NCBI GenBank assembly: GCA_023260375.1
Contig: JALQVK010000138.1
Coordinates: 1 to 12,494 of the forward strand
DNA: 12,494 nucleotides
Direction: 5' to 3'
DNA from: Rhodoluna sp.
GTDB lineage: Bacteria > Actinomycetota > Actinomycetes > Actinomycetales > Microbacteriaceae
Below the pieces are notes generated by a model. That model was not told the DNA's origin. It saw only the letters and a list, made by a program, of their open reading frames with translations, and ran no database searches. The translations under genes and the position numbers were made by a program. Positions 1 to 6,741 of the stretch are shown in pieces; within the stretch, counting starts at the first letter, position 1; each line of letters begins with the position of its first letter.

Positions 1-203
1 TAGCCATATAAAGCGTGACCGGTTTCAAAACTAAATTGTCCAGTTGGGCTAATTGTTGTTTGAATTCCAGCTTTTGGAGCAATATAGTTAGGTCTATTTG
101 CTCCCGCAGGGACAAGAGCGCCACCTTCACCAACAACGGTAGGTGCAATGTAATTTTGTTTATCTGAAAGCTGGACAAGATCTGGGACATTTTTTGGAAA
201 TCG
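1..203 (-). CDS. Fragment of an unrecognised protein, no start, runs off the window edge
   Basis: On the minus strand a frame is open from 203 to the window edge (about 67 codons) and is closed upstream by a TAG at 206-204. There is no plausible ATG, GTG or TTG start near its upstream end. The translation looks protein-like, rich in Gly, Pro, Ala, Thr and Asn. The pentapeptide NYIAP occurs twice, 22 residues apart, with different synonymous codons (141-155 and 75-89), which suggests selection on the protein rather than chance. Codon choice (ATT, CAA, ACA, AAA) differs from the core genes. It has the flavour of a phage or surface structural protein, but I do not recognise a family. The abrupt upstream end near 200 suggests a junction with the actinobacterial sequence that follows. 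Confidence 0.45.
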
Positions 204-451
204 CTAAACAGCAGGTTGGTCATTTAGCTTACGTTTGCACCGCTGCTGAATTGGTGAAAACTGGTTGGCTGGTGAATTTCTCGCAAGCTACTTCGAACCT
301 GTTACCAGATTTATTTGTTATTTGGAAAGAGGACATGGTCGGTTATGACCGACGCTTTTCCAAGCCCCATCATTTGGAATTAATAGGGCAGCATGGAGCG
401 ATTTCTGACCGTGAAACCAGAATTCCACTAATCAAACTTGGCGCTTATTAG
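200..451 (+). pseudogene. 3' end of an alkaline phosphatase family (type I phosphodiesterase-like) gene
   Basis: The last 80 or so codons resemble the C-terminus of actinobacterial alkaline phosphatase or nucleotide pyrophosphatase family proteins. Visible marks are a VCTAAELVKTGWL stretch, then PDLFVIWKED, YDRRF and a terminal LIGQHGAISDRETRIPL segment followed by a hydrophobic end. In this family the His of the QHG segment lies near the metal centre. A homologous gene commonly sits tail to tail with sepH in related genomes, which supports the call. The frame can be read back to a GTG at 143, but 143 to about 199 is better explained by the opposite-strand fragment, so the native gene appears cut near 200. 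The catalytic N-terminal four fifths are missing. The TAG stop overlaps the sepH stop by 4 bp. The lesion may be an assembly artefact rather than a true pseudogene. Confidence 0.55.
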
Positions 452-1437
452 AAAGCTTCACCATCGTCTGACTGGGTTCCTCGAACGATTTGATCCCAAG
501 AAGGCATTGGTGCACGTGATTTTTTAGTTTCGGTAGCCGGCTTTTCCTCGGTTACTGATTCGACGGTAAGCTCCGGCTGGTCTAAATCTTCGATAACGTC
601 AATTTGGCTTTCTTCACCAATGTCCCCTGGAATTGGTTCAATTGCCTGGGTGATTTGAATAACTTCGGCAACGTGAACAGGCTCCGGTTCAGGCTCTATT
701 TGTTCTTCGAGGTCAATTATTGGCGCTGGCTCCGCATTATCCGGAACTACCTCAACTTTGGTTCTACGACTTCTGAATGCTTCCAAGCTGTCGGCGGTTA
801 CAACTGGCTCGTTAGAACCTGATGCAGAAGGGTGTTCTGCGGAGGTAGCCCTAATCGAACTGCGTAACGGCGAATCAATAGTTGAACCAGGTTTTGAAAG
901 CGACTGTGCGTTAGTGGTTTCTGGAGTCAACTGATATCGACGTGGATCAAAAGTCCATGTGGCCGATCCCTTGGAATCGTTCAGTAAATAACTAACCGAA
1001 ATCTCCCAGATCGAGTTCTCAGACCTTTTTGCTGACCAATTTATGTGGGTAGCCCCGGCGTCCAAAAGGTTTTCGTTGACTACTTCTCCAAAAGCTTTCT
1101 TTTCAACTTCGTTGAACCGATCAGCTGGCAGTTCAACCCGAATACTTAGGGCTAAATCAACCATGTGTTGAAGCTCTTCAAGGACTGGGTGTGCGAATCT
1201 CTCAACTAATGAAAGGCTTGTTCCGCTTCTCTCCGAAATTTCGGTGATTGATTCCCCTGCGCGAATAGCATCCTGGATTTGTCTAGGAGAAAGCGGCTCA
1301 CCGCTTTTGTCGGGAACTCGGTGCTCCCGAATGGTTCTAACCAGAGTTTCATCGACGATAACCGAGAACTGTTCGCCGTCTTCACTGATCAGAAGCAACG
1401 TGTTGTCTTCACGTCCAATTGGATTTAACTCGCGCAT
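448..1437 (-). CDS. sepH: SepH, FtsZ-binding cell division regulator (DUF3071)
   Basis: SepH is an actinobacterial protein that binds FtsZ and promotes its assembly at the division septum. The 329-residue product has the expected layout. A conserved N-terminal DUF3071 domain covers about residues 1-170, starting MRELNPIGRE. It contains a helix-turn-helix-like segment (about 49-84, LSPRQIQDAIRAGESITEIS). A long, acidic, Pro- and Glu-rich, probably disordered linker follows (about 170-305). The short conserved C-terminal tail has a MPSWDQIVRGT motif. I chose the ATG at 1437 because it matches the family N-terminus and has a strong AGGAGG ribosome binding site 5 bases upstream. An in-frame ATG nine codons earlier (1464) would place that site inside the gene. 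It is divergent from the DUF4193 gene and convergent, with a 4-bp stop overlap, with the phosphatase remnant. Confidence 0.9.
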   Translation of the reverse strand: MRELNPIGREDNTLLLISEDGEQFSVIVDETLVRTIREHRVPDKSGEPLSPRQIQDAIRAGESITEISERSGTSLSLVERFAHPVLEELQHMVDLALSIRVELPADRFNEVEKKAFGEVVNENLLDAGATHINWSAKRSENSIWEISVSYLLNDSKGSATWTFDPRRYQLTPETTNAQSLSKPGSTIDSPLRSSIRATSAEHPSASGSNEPVVTADSLEAFRSRRTKVEVVPDNAEPAPIIDLEEQIEPEPEPVHVAEVIQITQAIEPIPGDIGEESQIDVIEDLDQPELTVESVTEEKPATETKKSRAPMPSWDQIVRGTQSDDGEAF

Positions 1438-1442
1438 AAAAC

Positions 1443-1448
1443 CCTCCT
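1443..1448 (-). promoter_or_regulatory. Strong Shine-Dalgarno site of sepH
   Basis: AGGAGG on the minus strand lies five bases (GTTTT) before the ATG at 1437-1435. It decides the sepH start against the upstream in-frame ATG at 1464 and is among the strongest ribosome binding sites in the window. Confidence 0.75.
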
Positions 1449-1519
1449 GCGAGAAGTTTGCCACCTGTTTGTTTGTTTACTCCGCATTGGAAGAGGTGGA
1501 ATAAAGAACTTTTTTTGAG

Positions 1520-1581
1520 AGTTTAGGCGTTTTGCGTTTGCGAAATCGTCAAACTTGTTGGACACTAAACGCGCCTAAAGA
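1520..1581. promoter_or_regulatory. Divergent promoter region of sepH and DUF4193 with a CGCCTAAA inverted repeat
   Basis: The 170-bp gap between sepH and the DUF4193 gene is the largest true intergenic region in the core. It holds a perfect 8-bp inverted repeat, TTTAGGCG at 1522-1529 and CGCCTAAA at 1572-1579, separated by 42 bp. Read outward, each arm forms most of a -10-like hexamer: TAAACT (1525-1520, minus) for sepH and TAAAGA (1576-1581, plus) for DUF4193. Implied leaders would be about 75 nt for sepH and about 20 nt for DUF4193. No convincing -35 is correctly spaced for either, so the promoter call is inference. The repeat itself is directly visible. Confidence 0.35.
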
Positions 1582-1607
1582 AAAGTTGATCCACGAAGGG
1601 TAGGCAA

Positions 1608-1901
1608 ATGGCCACCGATTACGATGCACCTCGCAAGAATGACGATGATGCAGAGTCCCTCGATGCACTCAAGGAGAGCCAGAGCGATAAGTCAACCCAG
1701 GCCACGCTGCCGGTTGAAATTGAAGACCTCGGTGGTATCGATCCAGACAAGCAAGCTCTTGAAGACGTAGTTGTAATGCCTCCGCAGAGCGATGAATTCA
1801 CTTGCATGGACTGCTTTATCGTGAAGCATCGTTCGCAAATGTCGAAAGTTAAGAAAAAGGCCAAGATTGATGGCCCATTCTGTACTGAGTGCGCCGACTA
1901 A
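1608..1901 (+). CDS. DUF4193 family small acidic protein with paired CxxC motifs
   Basis: The 97-residue product matches the actinobacterial DUF4193 family, including the typical start MATDYDAPRK. The first 60 residues are strongly acidic and low in complexity. The C-terminal third carries CMDC (66-69) and CTEC (92-95), with a basic linker of Lys and Arg between them. The two pairs could form a small zinc ribbon, which is inference. Molecular function is unknown. The ATG at 1608 is preceded by GAAGGG seven bases upstream, a good ribosome binding site. The gene faces away from sepH and ends at TAA 1899-1901. That stop shares four bases with the stop of the opposing DUF3093 gene, leaving no room for a separate terminator. 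Confidence 0.88.
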   Translation: MATDYDAPRKNDDDAESLDALKESQSDKSTQATLPVEIEDLGGIDPDKQALEDVVVMPPQSDEFTCMDCFIVKHRSQMSKVKKKAKIDGPFCTECAD

Positions 1902-2335
1902 ATATTGGAGTTTAGAAGTTTGGTAAGAACTTCAGGTCTTCGAGTACTCACCAACCAGTAAGGCGTTGGATCTTCTGGGTCCTGAATCTGAATCTTGACT
2001 AAACCTTTTACGCTGGCTTGAATACTTAGCCAAGCTCGAGCATCAAGTTGCGGTCCCATTTCACGGAAAATTTCTTCCTTTGGAACTACTTCTGCTTTTC
2101 CCAAAAATTTTGTTTCAATGGTTGCGCCCTTAGCCGTTAGCACTTTTTCATCGACGGTGATCACAGGTGAAGAATTGACAATCACGGCTATAAAAGCGAG
2201 AGTGCATAAACTTGCCACTGGCAAGGCAAGCGTCGCATCGATTGGCAACATGACAGCAAAAACGCTAGGGAATAGCAGTAAAGGCAAAAGCAAATTTGCG
2301 ACGCTCGGCAAGACTCGTTCACGGTAAACAATCAC
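1898..2335 (-). CDS. DUF3093 family membrane protein
   Basis: This 145-residue protein fits the actinobacterial DUF3093 family, which lies next to dut and DUF4193 in many genomes. The N-terminus starts MIVYRERVLP and is followed by two predicted membrane segments (about 11-30 and 35-54). A soluble, probably cytoplasmic, beta-rich domain makes up the rest, ending near PYWLVSTRRPEVL. Function is unknown. The start is GTG at 2335, which agrees with the family N-terminus. Only six bases (AAAACT) separate it from a TAGTCT box, so the mRNA is probably leaderless, and no Shine-Dalgarno sequence is visible. It is divergent from dut across a 22-bp gap and convergent with DUF4193 with a 4-bp overlap. 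Confidence 0.85.
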   Translation of the reverse strand: MIVYRERVLPSVANLLLPLLLFPSVFAVMLPIDATLALPVASLCTLAFIAVIVNSSPVITVDEKVLTAKGATIETKFLGKAEVVPKEEIFREMGPQLDARAWLSIQASVKGLVKIQIQDPEDPTPYWLVSTRRPEVLTKLLNSNI

Positions 2336-2347
2336 AGTTTTAGACTA
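2318..2347. promoter_or_regulatory. Overlapping bidirectional promoter between DUF3093 and dut
   Basis: The 22-bp gap between the two start codons contains TAGACTA at 2341-2347, a TANNNTA symmetric element. It reads as a -10 on both strands: TAGACT (2341-2346, plus) for dut and TAGTCT (2347-2342, minus) for DUF3093. On the plus strand a TTCACG -35-like hexamer sits at 2318-2323 with a 17-bp spacer. No clear -35 is seen for the minus direction. The -10 lies 6 bases from the DUF3093 GTG and 11 bases from the dut ATG, so both transcripts would be leaderless or nearly so. Such symmetric -10 elements are known to drive divergent transcription in bacteria. Confidence 0.5.
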
Positions 2348-2357
2348 CGCTCTAACC

Positions 2358-2795
2358 ATGACCGAATCAGTATCAGTGCTAATTGTTGCCGAGCCAGAAC
2401 TTATGCCAGCCTATGCACAGCCAGGAGATGCCGGCTGCGACCTTCGCTCTTCCGAGGAAACCGTGGTCCCTGCACGCGGTCGTAAATTGATTAAAACTGG
2501 AGTATCGATCGCGCTTCCAGAAGGATTTGTGGGTTTAGTTCACCCTCGTTCTGGCTTAGCTGCCAAACATGGAATCACAGTGTTGAACACTCCTGGCACC
2601 ATCGATGCCGGTTATCGAGGAGAAATCATGGTGACGTTGTACAACAGCACAGATTCCGATTTTCCAGTCGCACGCCTAGATCGAATTGCTCAACTGGTCA
2701 TTCAGGAATTTTCTAAAGCCAATTTCATTCAGGTTGAGACTTTGCCAGAATCCCATCGAGGAGAAGCGGGTTTCGGCTCTACTGGAGTTAAGTAA
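2358..2795 (+). CDS. dut: dUTP diphosphatase (deoxyuridine triphosphatase)
   Basis: Dut hydrolyses dUTP to dUMP and pyrophosphate, keeping uracil out of DNA and supplying dUMP for dTMP synthesis. It is a cytoplasmic homotrimer. All five trimeric dUTPase motifs are present in the 145-residue product: I, PGDAGCDL (22-29); II, PRSGLAAKHG (63-72); III, NTPGTIDAGYRGE (77-89), with the catalytic Asp at 83; IV, RIAQLVI (109-115); V, RGEAGFGSTG (134-143), with the base-stacking Phe at 139. Length is normal for the family. The ATG at 2358 lies 11 bases after the -10 box and has no Shine-Dalgarno sequence, so the mRNA is probably nearly leaderless. The TAA stop overlaps the next start in TAATG, coupling it to the DUF3710 gene. 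Confidence 0.97.
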   Translation: MTESVSVLIVAEPELMPAYAQPGDAGCDLRSSEETVVPARGRKLIKTGVSIALPEGFVGLVHPRSGLAAKHGITVLNTPGTIDAGYRGEIMVTLYNSTDSDFPVARLDRIAQLVIQEFSKANFIQVETLPESHRGEAGFGSTGVK

Positions 2796-3358
2796 TGTCC
2801 GATCTTCAGGTAAATGATTTAACAGGCCCACACGACGCTTCCGCTGTCACTTCGACCTTGGGTTATCTCTCGTTCGGAAGTATTCTGATGCCAACTATCG
2901 AAGGCGTAGCTGTTCGGGTTGAGGTAGATGAGGCGACCAATGCAATTGTTGCGGTGAGCTTCGAACATCAAGGTTCGGTGCTGCAAGTTTCGGTATTCTC
3001 TGCCGCAAAAAGTGAAGAACTTTGGCCGGAAATCTACGGCCAACTTCTTGAGACAATCTCTGCAAGTGGTGGTTCAGTGAAAGAGACCATTGGCGGCTTT
3101 GGCAAACAACTCGATGCAGTAGTTGTCGCAGGTGATACCAAACGTGAAGTGCGTTTCATTGGTTTTGATGGGCCACGTTGGTTCCTAAGAGGGGCCATAT
3201 CGGGCCTCGCTTTTACCGACGTGAATGCTGCTTTGAACATGGAAGACATTTTTCGGTCGCTTGTGATTGATAGAGGTACCTTGCCTCTTCCTCCTCGCGA
3301 ACCACTGCCGCTGAGGGTTCCTGAAGGTAACTTCGTTCCTCCCAAGTTTGGGATCTAA
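2795..3358 (+). CDS. DUF3710 family protein
   Basis: The 187-residue soluble protein matches DUF3710, an actinobacterial family usually encoded directly downstream of dut. The diagnostic segment is GPRWFLRG (126-133), preceded by an alternating beta-strand pattern. The last 30 residues are Pro-rich (LPLPPREPLPLRVPEG). There is no signal peptide or membrane segment. The function is unknown; position next to dut and DUF3159 is the only clue and does not define a role. The ATG at 2795 shares one base with the dut stop (TAATG). A TGGAG-type ribosome binding site lies inside dut at 2784-2787, seven bases upstream. Its TAA stop abuts the TTG start of the next gene with no gap. Confidence 0.88.
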   Translation: MSDLQVNDLTGPHDASAVTSTLGYLSFGSILMPTIEGVAVRVEVDEATNAIVAVSFEHQGSVLQVSVFSAAKSEELWPEIYGQLLETISASGGSVKETIGGFGKQLDAVVVAGDTKREVRFIGFDGPRWFLRGAISGLAFTDVNAALNMEDIFRSLVIDRGTLPLPPREPLPLRVPEGNFVPPKFGI

Positions 3359-3991
3359 TTGACCGAGGAAAAAGCTGAGAATTCTGCTTCACCAGATCTT
3401 CTAGCAACGCTCGGCGGACCACTAGGGATTTTAGAATCTTTGGTTCCGGGAACCATTTACGTCACGATTTTCAGTCTGACTCTCAACGTGCTGCTGGCAG
3501 CCTCCATTGCTGGATCGGTGGCCGTGGTGTTTGCAGTTCTTCAAATTATCCGCAAGCGACCATTAACTCAGGTGTTTGCTGGACTGGTCGGGCTAGGCAT
3601 CTCCATTTACCTCCCACTCAGAGATGGTTTGAACAACACTCACGCTGCCGATTATTTTGTTCCGGGGTTATTCACCAATGTCGCATACGCAGCAGCTTTT
3701 GGTATCTCATTACTGGTTAGAAAGCCGCTGGCAGCCATTGCCTTAGGGTTTCTCAGCGCCAGAGCCAAGGCCTGGATGACAGATCGTTCAACCTATCGAA
3801 GGTTTTATTGGATAACGGTCATGTGGCTTGCCATGTTCGTGATTCGACTTGCCATTGAGGTGCCACTTTACCTAGCAAATCAGGTGCCAGCACTAGGTGT
3901 CGCCAAGTTGGTACTTGGGACCCCTTTCTACGCTCTAGTGGTTTGGTTTAGCTGGCTGATGGCAAGGGTAACCCTGTCAAACCCTAAGTAA
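3359..3991 (+). CDS. DUF3159 family multi-pass membrane protein
   Basis: This 210-residue integral membrane protein fits the actinobacterial DUF3159 family. A short acidic cytoplasmic N-terminus leads into a conserved Gly/Pro segment ([18 protein letters not shown], about 14-31). About six hydrophobic stretches follow, near residues 32-50, 51-64, 71-87, 104-120, 150-172 and 181-203, with a possible short one at 124-133. No enzyme motif is visible and the function is unknown. The start is TTG at 3359, directly after the DUF3710 stop. This places the conserved segment at its usual distance from the N-terminus, and no ATG or GTG fits better. Translation probably depends on coupling, since the upstream ribosome binding site is weak. 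A 43-bp gap separates it from acnA. Confidence 0.82.
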   Translation: MTEEKAENSASPDLLATLGGPLGILESLVPGTIYVTIFSLTLNVLLAASIAGSVAVVFAVLQIIRKRPLTQVFAGLVGLGISIYLPLRDGLNNTHAADYFVPGLFTNVAYAAAFGISLLVRKPLAAIALGFLSARAKAWMTDRSTYRRFYWITVMWLAMFVIRLAIEVPLYLANQVPALGVAKLVLGTPFYALVVWFSWLMARVTLSNPK

Positions 3992-4024
3992 TGGTAGTTT
4001 TTATCGTGAATGGGTTGTTTTAGT

Positions 4025-4029
4025 AGGAG
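4025..4029 (+). promoter_or_regulatory. Shine-Dalgarno site of acnA
   Basis: AGGAG lies five bases before the ATG at 4035 and fixes the start. The 43-bp gap upstream (3992-4034) is T-rich but shows no promoter with correctly spaced -35 and -10 hexamers, so acnA may be read from the dut promoter, a weaker internal one, or both. Confidence 0.65.
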
Positions 4030-4034
4030 TAAGT

Positions 4035-6713
4035 ATGTCCAAGGTAAATAGTTTTCAAGCTGCCGACAAGTTGAAAGTTGGCGACAAGGAATATCGTTAT
4101 TTCCGCCTTGACAAATTGAATGCTCCAAAGCTCCCTTACAGCCTCAAGATTTTGCTTGAGAACCTTCTTCGCACCGAAGATGGGGCCAACGTAACTGCAG
4201 AACAAATCAAGGCACTGGCTAATTGGGATCCAACCGCTGAGCCAGACACCGAAATCCAGTTCACCCCAGCTCGTGTAATCATGCAGGACTTCACCGGTGT
4301 ACCTTGCATCGTCGACCTTGCCACCATGCGTGAAGCCGTTACCGCACTTGGCGGAGACCCAACCAAAATCAACCCACTTGCACCGGCTGAAATGGTGATC
4401 GACCACTCGGTAATCATCGATGTCGCTGGTTCTCCAGAGGCATTCGAAAAAAACGTTGAGTTGGAATACCAACGCAACGGTGAGCGCTACCAGTTCCTTC
4501 GCTGGGGTCAGACCGCATTCGACAACTTCAAGGTTGTTCCTCCTGGTACCGGAATCGTGCATCAGGTCAACATTGAATACCTTGCTCGCACTGTGATGGC
4601 TCGAGACGTAAATGGTGAATTGCAGGCTTACCCAGACAGCTGTGTTGGCACCGACTCGCACACCACCATGGTGAATGGTCTTGGCGTCCTAGGTTGGGGT
4701 GTTGGTGGAATTGAAGCCGAAGCTGCCATGCTTGGCCAGCCAGTTTCCATGTTGATACCTCGTGTTGTTGGTTTCAAGTTGACCGGCTCAATCCCGACCG
4801 GTGTTACCGCTACCGACGTGGTTTTGACCATCACCGAGCAGCTTCGTAAGCACGGAGTTGTTGGCAAGTTTGTTGAGTTCTACGGCGCCGGAGTTTCTTC
4901 GGTTCCACTAGCAAACCGCGCAACCATTGGAAACATGAGCCCTGAATTTGGTTCAACCGTTGCCATTTTCCCAATCGATGACGTAACCCTTGATTACCTG
5001 CGTATCACCGGTCGCACCGAAGAAGAAGTTGCCCTGGTTGAGGCTTACACCAAGGCTCAGGGACTGTGGCACGACCCAAGCATTGAGCCGGTTTACAGCG
5101 AATACCTTGAGCTAGACCTCAGCACAGTAAAGACCTCTATCGCAGGCCCTAAGCGTCCTCAAGACCGCATCGAACTTGCCAAGGCAAAGGCTGCCTTCAA
5201 CGAGGTTCTGCCTAGCTACACCAGCCAGGTTTCAAAGCCAAGCACTGTTGAGGGCAAGGACTACACGATCGACAACGGTTACGTGACCATTGCCTCGATC
5301 ACCTCTTGCACCAACACTTCAAACCCTTCGGTCATGCTTGCTGCCGGTTTGGTAGCTCGCAACGCTGTAGCTAAGGGTCTAAAGGCTAAGCCTTGGGTCA
5401 AGACCTCGCTTGCTCCAGGCTCAAAGGTTGTAACCGACTACTACGAGAAGGCCGGTCTAACCGACGACCTCGATGCACTCGGCTTCAACTTGGTTGGTTA
5501 CGGCTGTGCCACCTGTATCGGTAACTCAGGTCCGCTAGATGAGCACATTTCGTCGTCCATTCAGACCAACGACCTAGCCGTTACCGCTGTACTTTCGGGT
5601 AACCGTAACTTCGAAGGTCGCATTAGCCCAGACGTGAAGATGAACTACCTAGCTTCACCTCCGCTAGTAATCGCCTACGCGCTTGCTGGAACCATGAACT
5701 TTGACTTCGAGTCAGATGCTCTTGGTCAGGACAAAGATGGCAACGACGTCTTCCTGAAGGATATCTGGCCTTCGGCTGAAGAAGTTCAGCAGACCATCGA
5801 CTCTTCGATCAACTCGTCGATGTTTAAAAACCAGTATGGAAGCGTGTTTGAAGGCGACGCTCGCTGGAAAGGTCTACCAACTCCAACCGGTGCAACCTTC
5901 GCATGGGACGCCAAGTCAACCTATGTTCAGAAGGCTCCATACTTCGACGGTATGACCATGACTCCAGACCCAGTCAAAGACATCCACGACGCTCGCGTAC
6001 TTGCTTTGCTAGGTGACTCGGTAACCACCGACCACATTAGCCCAGCCAGCTCAATCAAGGCCGACTCGCCAGCAGGTAAGTACCTCACCTCACTGGGTGT
6101 AGCTCGTGCAGACTTCAACAGCTACGGTTCACGCCGTGGAAACCACGAGGTAATGATTCGCGGAACCTTCGCCAACATTCGCCTAAAGAACCTGCTTCTC
6201 GATGGCGTCGAGGGTGGTTACACTCGCGACTTTACTCAGGCAGATGCACCGCAAAGCTTCATCTTCGATGCAGCCGAGAACTACCGCACGCAAGGAACTC
6301 CGCTGGTTGTTTTGGGTGGCAAAGAGTACGGAACCGGTTCGTCGCGTGACTGGGCGGCCAAGGGAACTAGCTTGCTTGGCGTCAAGGCTGTAATCGCCGA
6401 GAGCTTCGAACGCATTCACCGCAGCAACCTAATCGGTATGGGCGTAGTTCCTCTTCAGTACCCAGCCGGTCAGAGCGCTGCCAGCCTTGGTCTTGATGGT
6501 ACCGAGATCTACTCGATCGAAGGCATCACCGAACTAAACAACGGCACCACTCCGAAGACCCTAAAGGTCACCGCAAAGCCTTCGGCACACTCGCCAGCGG
6601 GCAAGACCGAGATTGTCTTCGACGCAGTGGTCCGTATCGACACTCCTGGAGAAGCCGATTACTACCGTAACGGCGGAATCCTCCAGTACGTTCTTCGCTC
6701 GTTGGTGGCATAA
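4035..6713 (+). CDS. acnA: Aconitate hydratase A (AcnA/IRP1 type)
   Basis: Aconitase isomerises citrate to isocitrate through cis-aconitate in the TCA cycle, using a cytoplasmic 4Fe-4S cluster. The 892-residue length is normal for the AcnA/IRP1 class. The three cluster ligands are visible: Cys425 in [14 protein letters not shown], and Cys491 and Cys494 in [12 protein letters not shown]. Other family marks are the [19 protein letters not shown] segment (starting at Asp207), [11 protein letters not shown] at the start of the C-terminal swivel domain, [15 protein letters not shown], and the substrate-binding [13 protein letters not shown] loop (765-777). Codon choice is markedly uniform (AAC, GAC, TTC, CGC or CGT), as expected for a highly expressed gene and unlike its neighbours. 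The ATG at 4035 has AGGAG five bases upstream. dxs follows 28 bp later on the same strand. Confidence 0.97.
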   Translation: MSKVNSFQAADKLKVGDKEYRYFRLDKLNAPKLPYSLKILLENLLRTEDGANVTAEQIKALANWDPTAEPDTEIQFTPARVIMQDFTGVPCIVDLATMREAVTALGGDPTKINPLAPAEMVIDHSVIIDVAGSPEAFEKNVELEYQRNGERYQFLRWGQTAFDNFKVVPPGTGIVHQVNIEYLARTVMARDVNGELQAYPDSCVGTDSHTTMVNGLGVLGWGVGGIEAEAAMLGQPVSMLIPRVVGFKLTGSIPTGVTATDVVLTITEQLRKHGVVGKFVEFYGAGVSSVPLANRATIGNMSPEFGSTVAIFPIDDVTLDYLRITGRTEEEVALVEAYTKAQGLWHDPSIEPVYSEYLELDLSTVKTSIAGPKRPQDRIELAKAKAAFNEVLPSYTSQVSKPSTVEGKDYTIDNGYVTIASITSCTNTSNPSVMLAAGLVARNAVAKGLKAKPWVKTSLAPGSKVVTDYYEKAGLTDDLDALGFNLVGYGCATCIGNSGPLDEHISSSIQTNDLAVTAVLSGNRNFEGRISPDVKMNYLASPPLVIAYALAGTMNFDFESDALGQDKDGNDVFLKDIWPSAEEVQQTIDSSINSSMFKNQYGSVFEGDARWKGLPTPTGATFAWDAKSTYVQKAPYFDGMTMTPDPVKDIHDARVLALLGDSVTTDHISPASSIKADSPAGKYLTSLGVARADFNSYGSRRGNHEVMIRGTFANIRLKNLLLDGVEGGYTRDFTQADAPQSFIFDAAENYRTQGTPLVVLGGKEYGTGSSRDWAAKGTSLLGVKAVIAESFERIHRSNLIGMGVVPLQYPAGQSAASLGLDGTEIYSIEGITELNNGTTPKTLKVTAKPSAHSPAGKTEIVFDAVVRIDTPGEADYYRNGGILQYVLRSLVA

Positions 6714-6741
6714 ACTCACCGAAAAGTGGGTTATTACCGAC

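Noticed and set aside
143..199. GTG at 143 as start of a complete 102-residue gene
   Set aside because: The C-terminal part matches only the tail of a much larger phosphatase, and the first 19 codons are antisense to a protein-like frame; the frame is a fusion across a junction, not an intact gene.
1438..1607. Possible small gene or RNA in the sepH/DUF4193 gap
   Set aside because: No frame with a ribosome binding site and no stable stem-loop followed by a T-tract is seen; a promoter region explains it.
3965..3975. Palindrome AGGGT-A-ACCCT near the end of DUF3159
   Set aside because: It lies inside the coding sequence, its one-base loop cannot form a terminator hairpin, and no second copy or T-tract accompanies it.
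4020..4661. Long minus-strand open frame of 213 codons opposite acnA
   Set aside because: It lies wholly against the start of a clearly real aconitase gene and its translation shows no family feature; it is a by-product of acnA codon bias.
6613..6741. Upstream extension of the dxs frame by 43 codons into acnA
   Set aside because: The extra residues do not resemble Dxs, and the family start MGILENINGPRDL begins at 6742.
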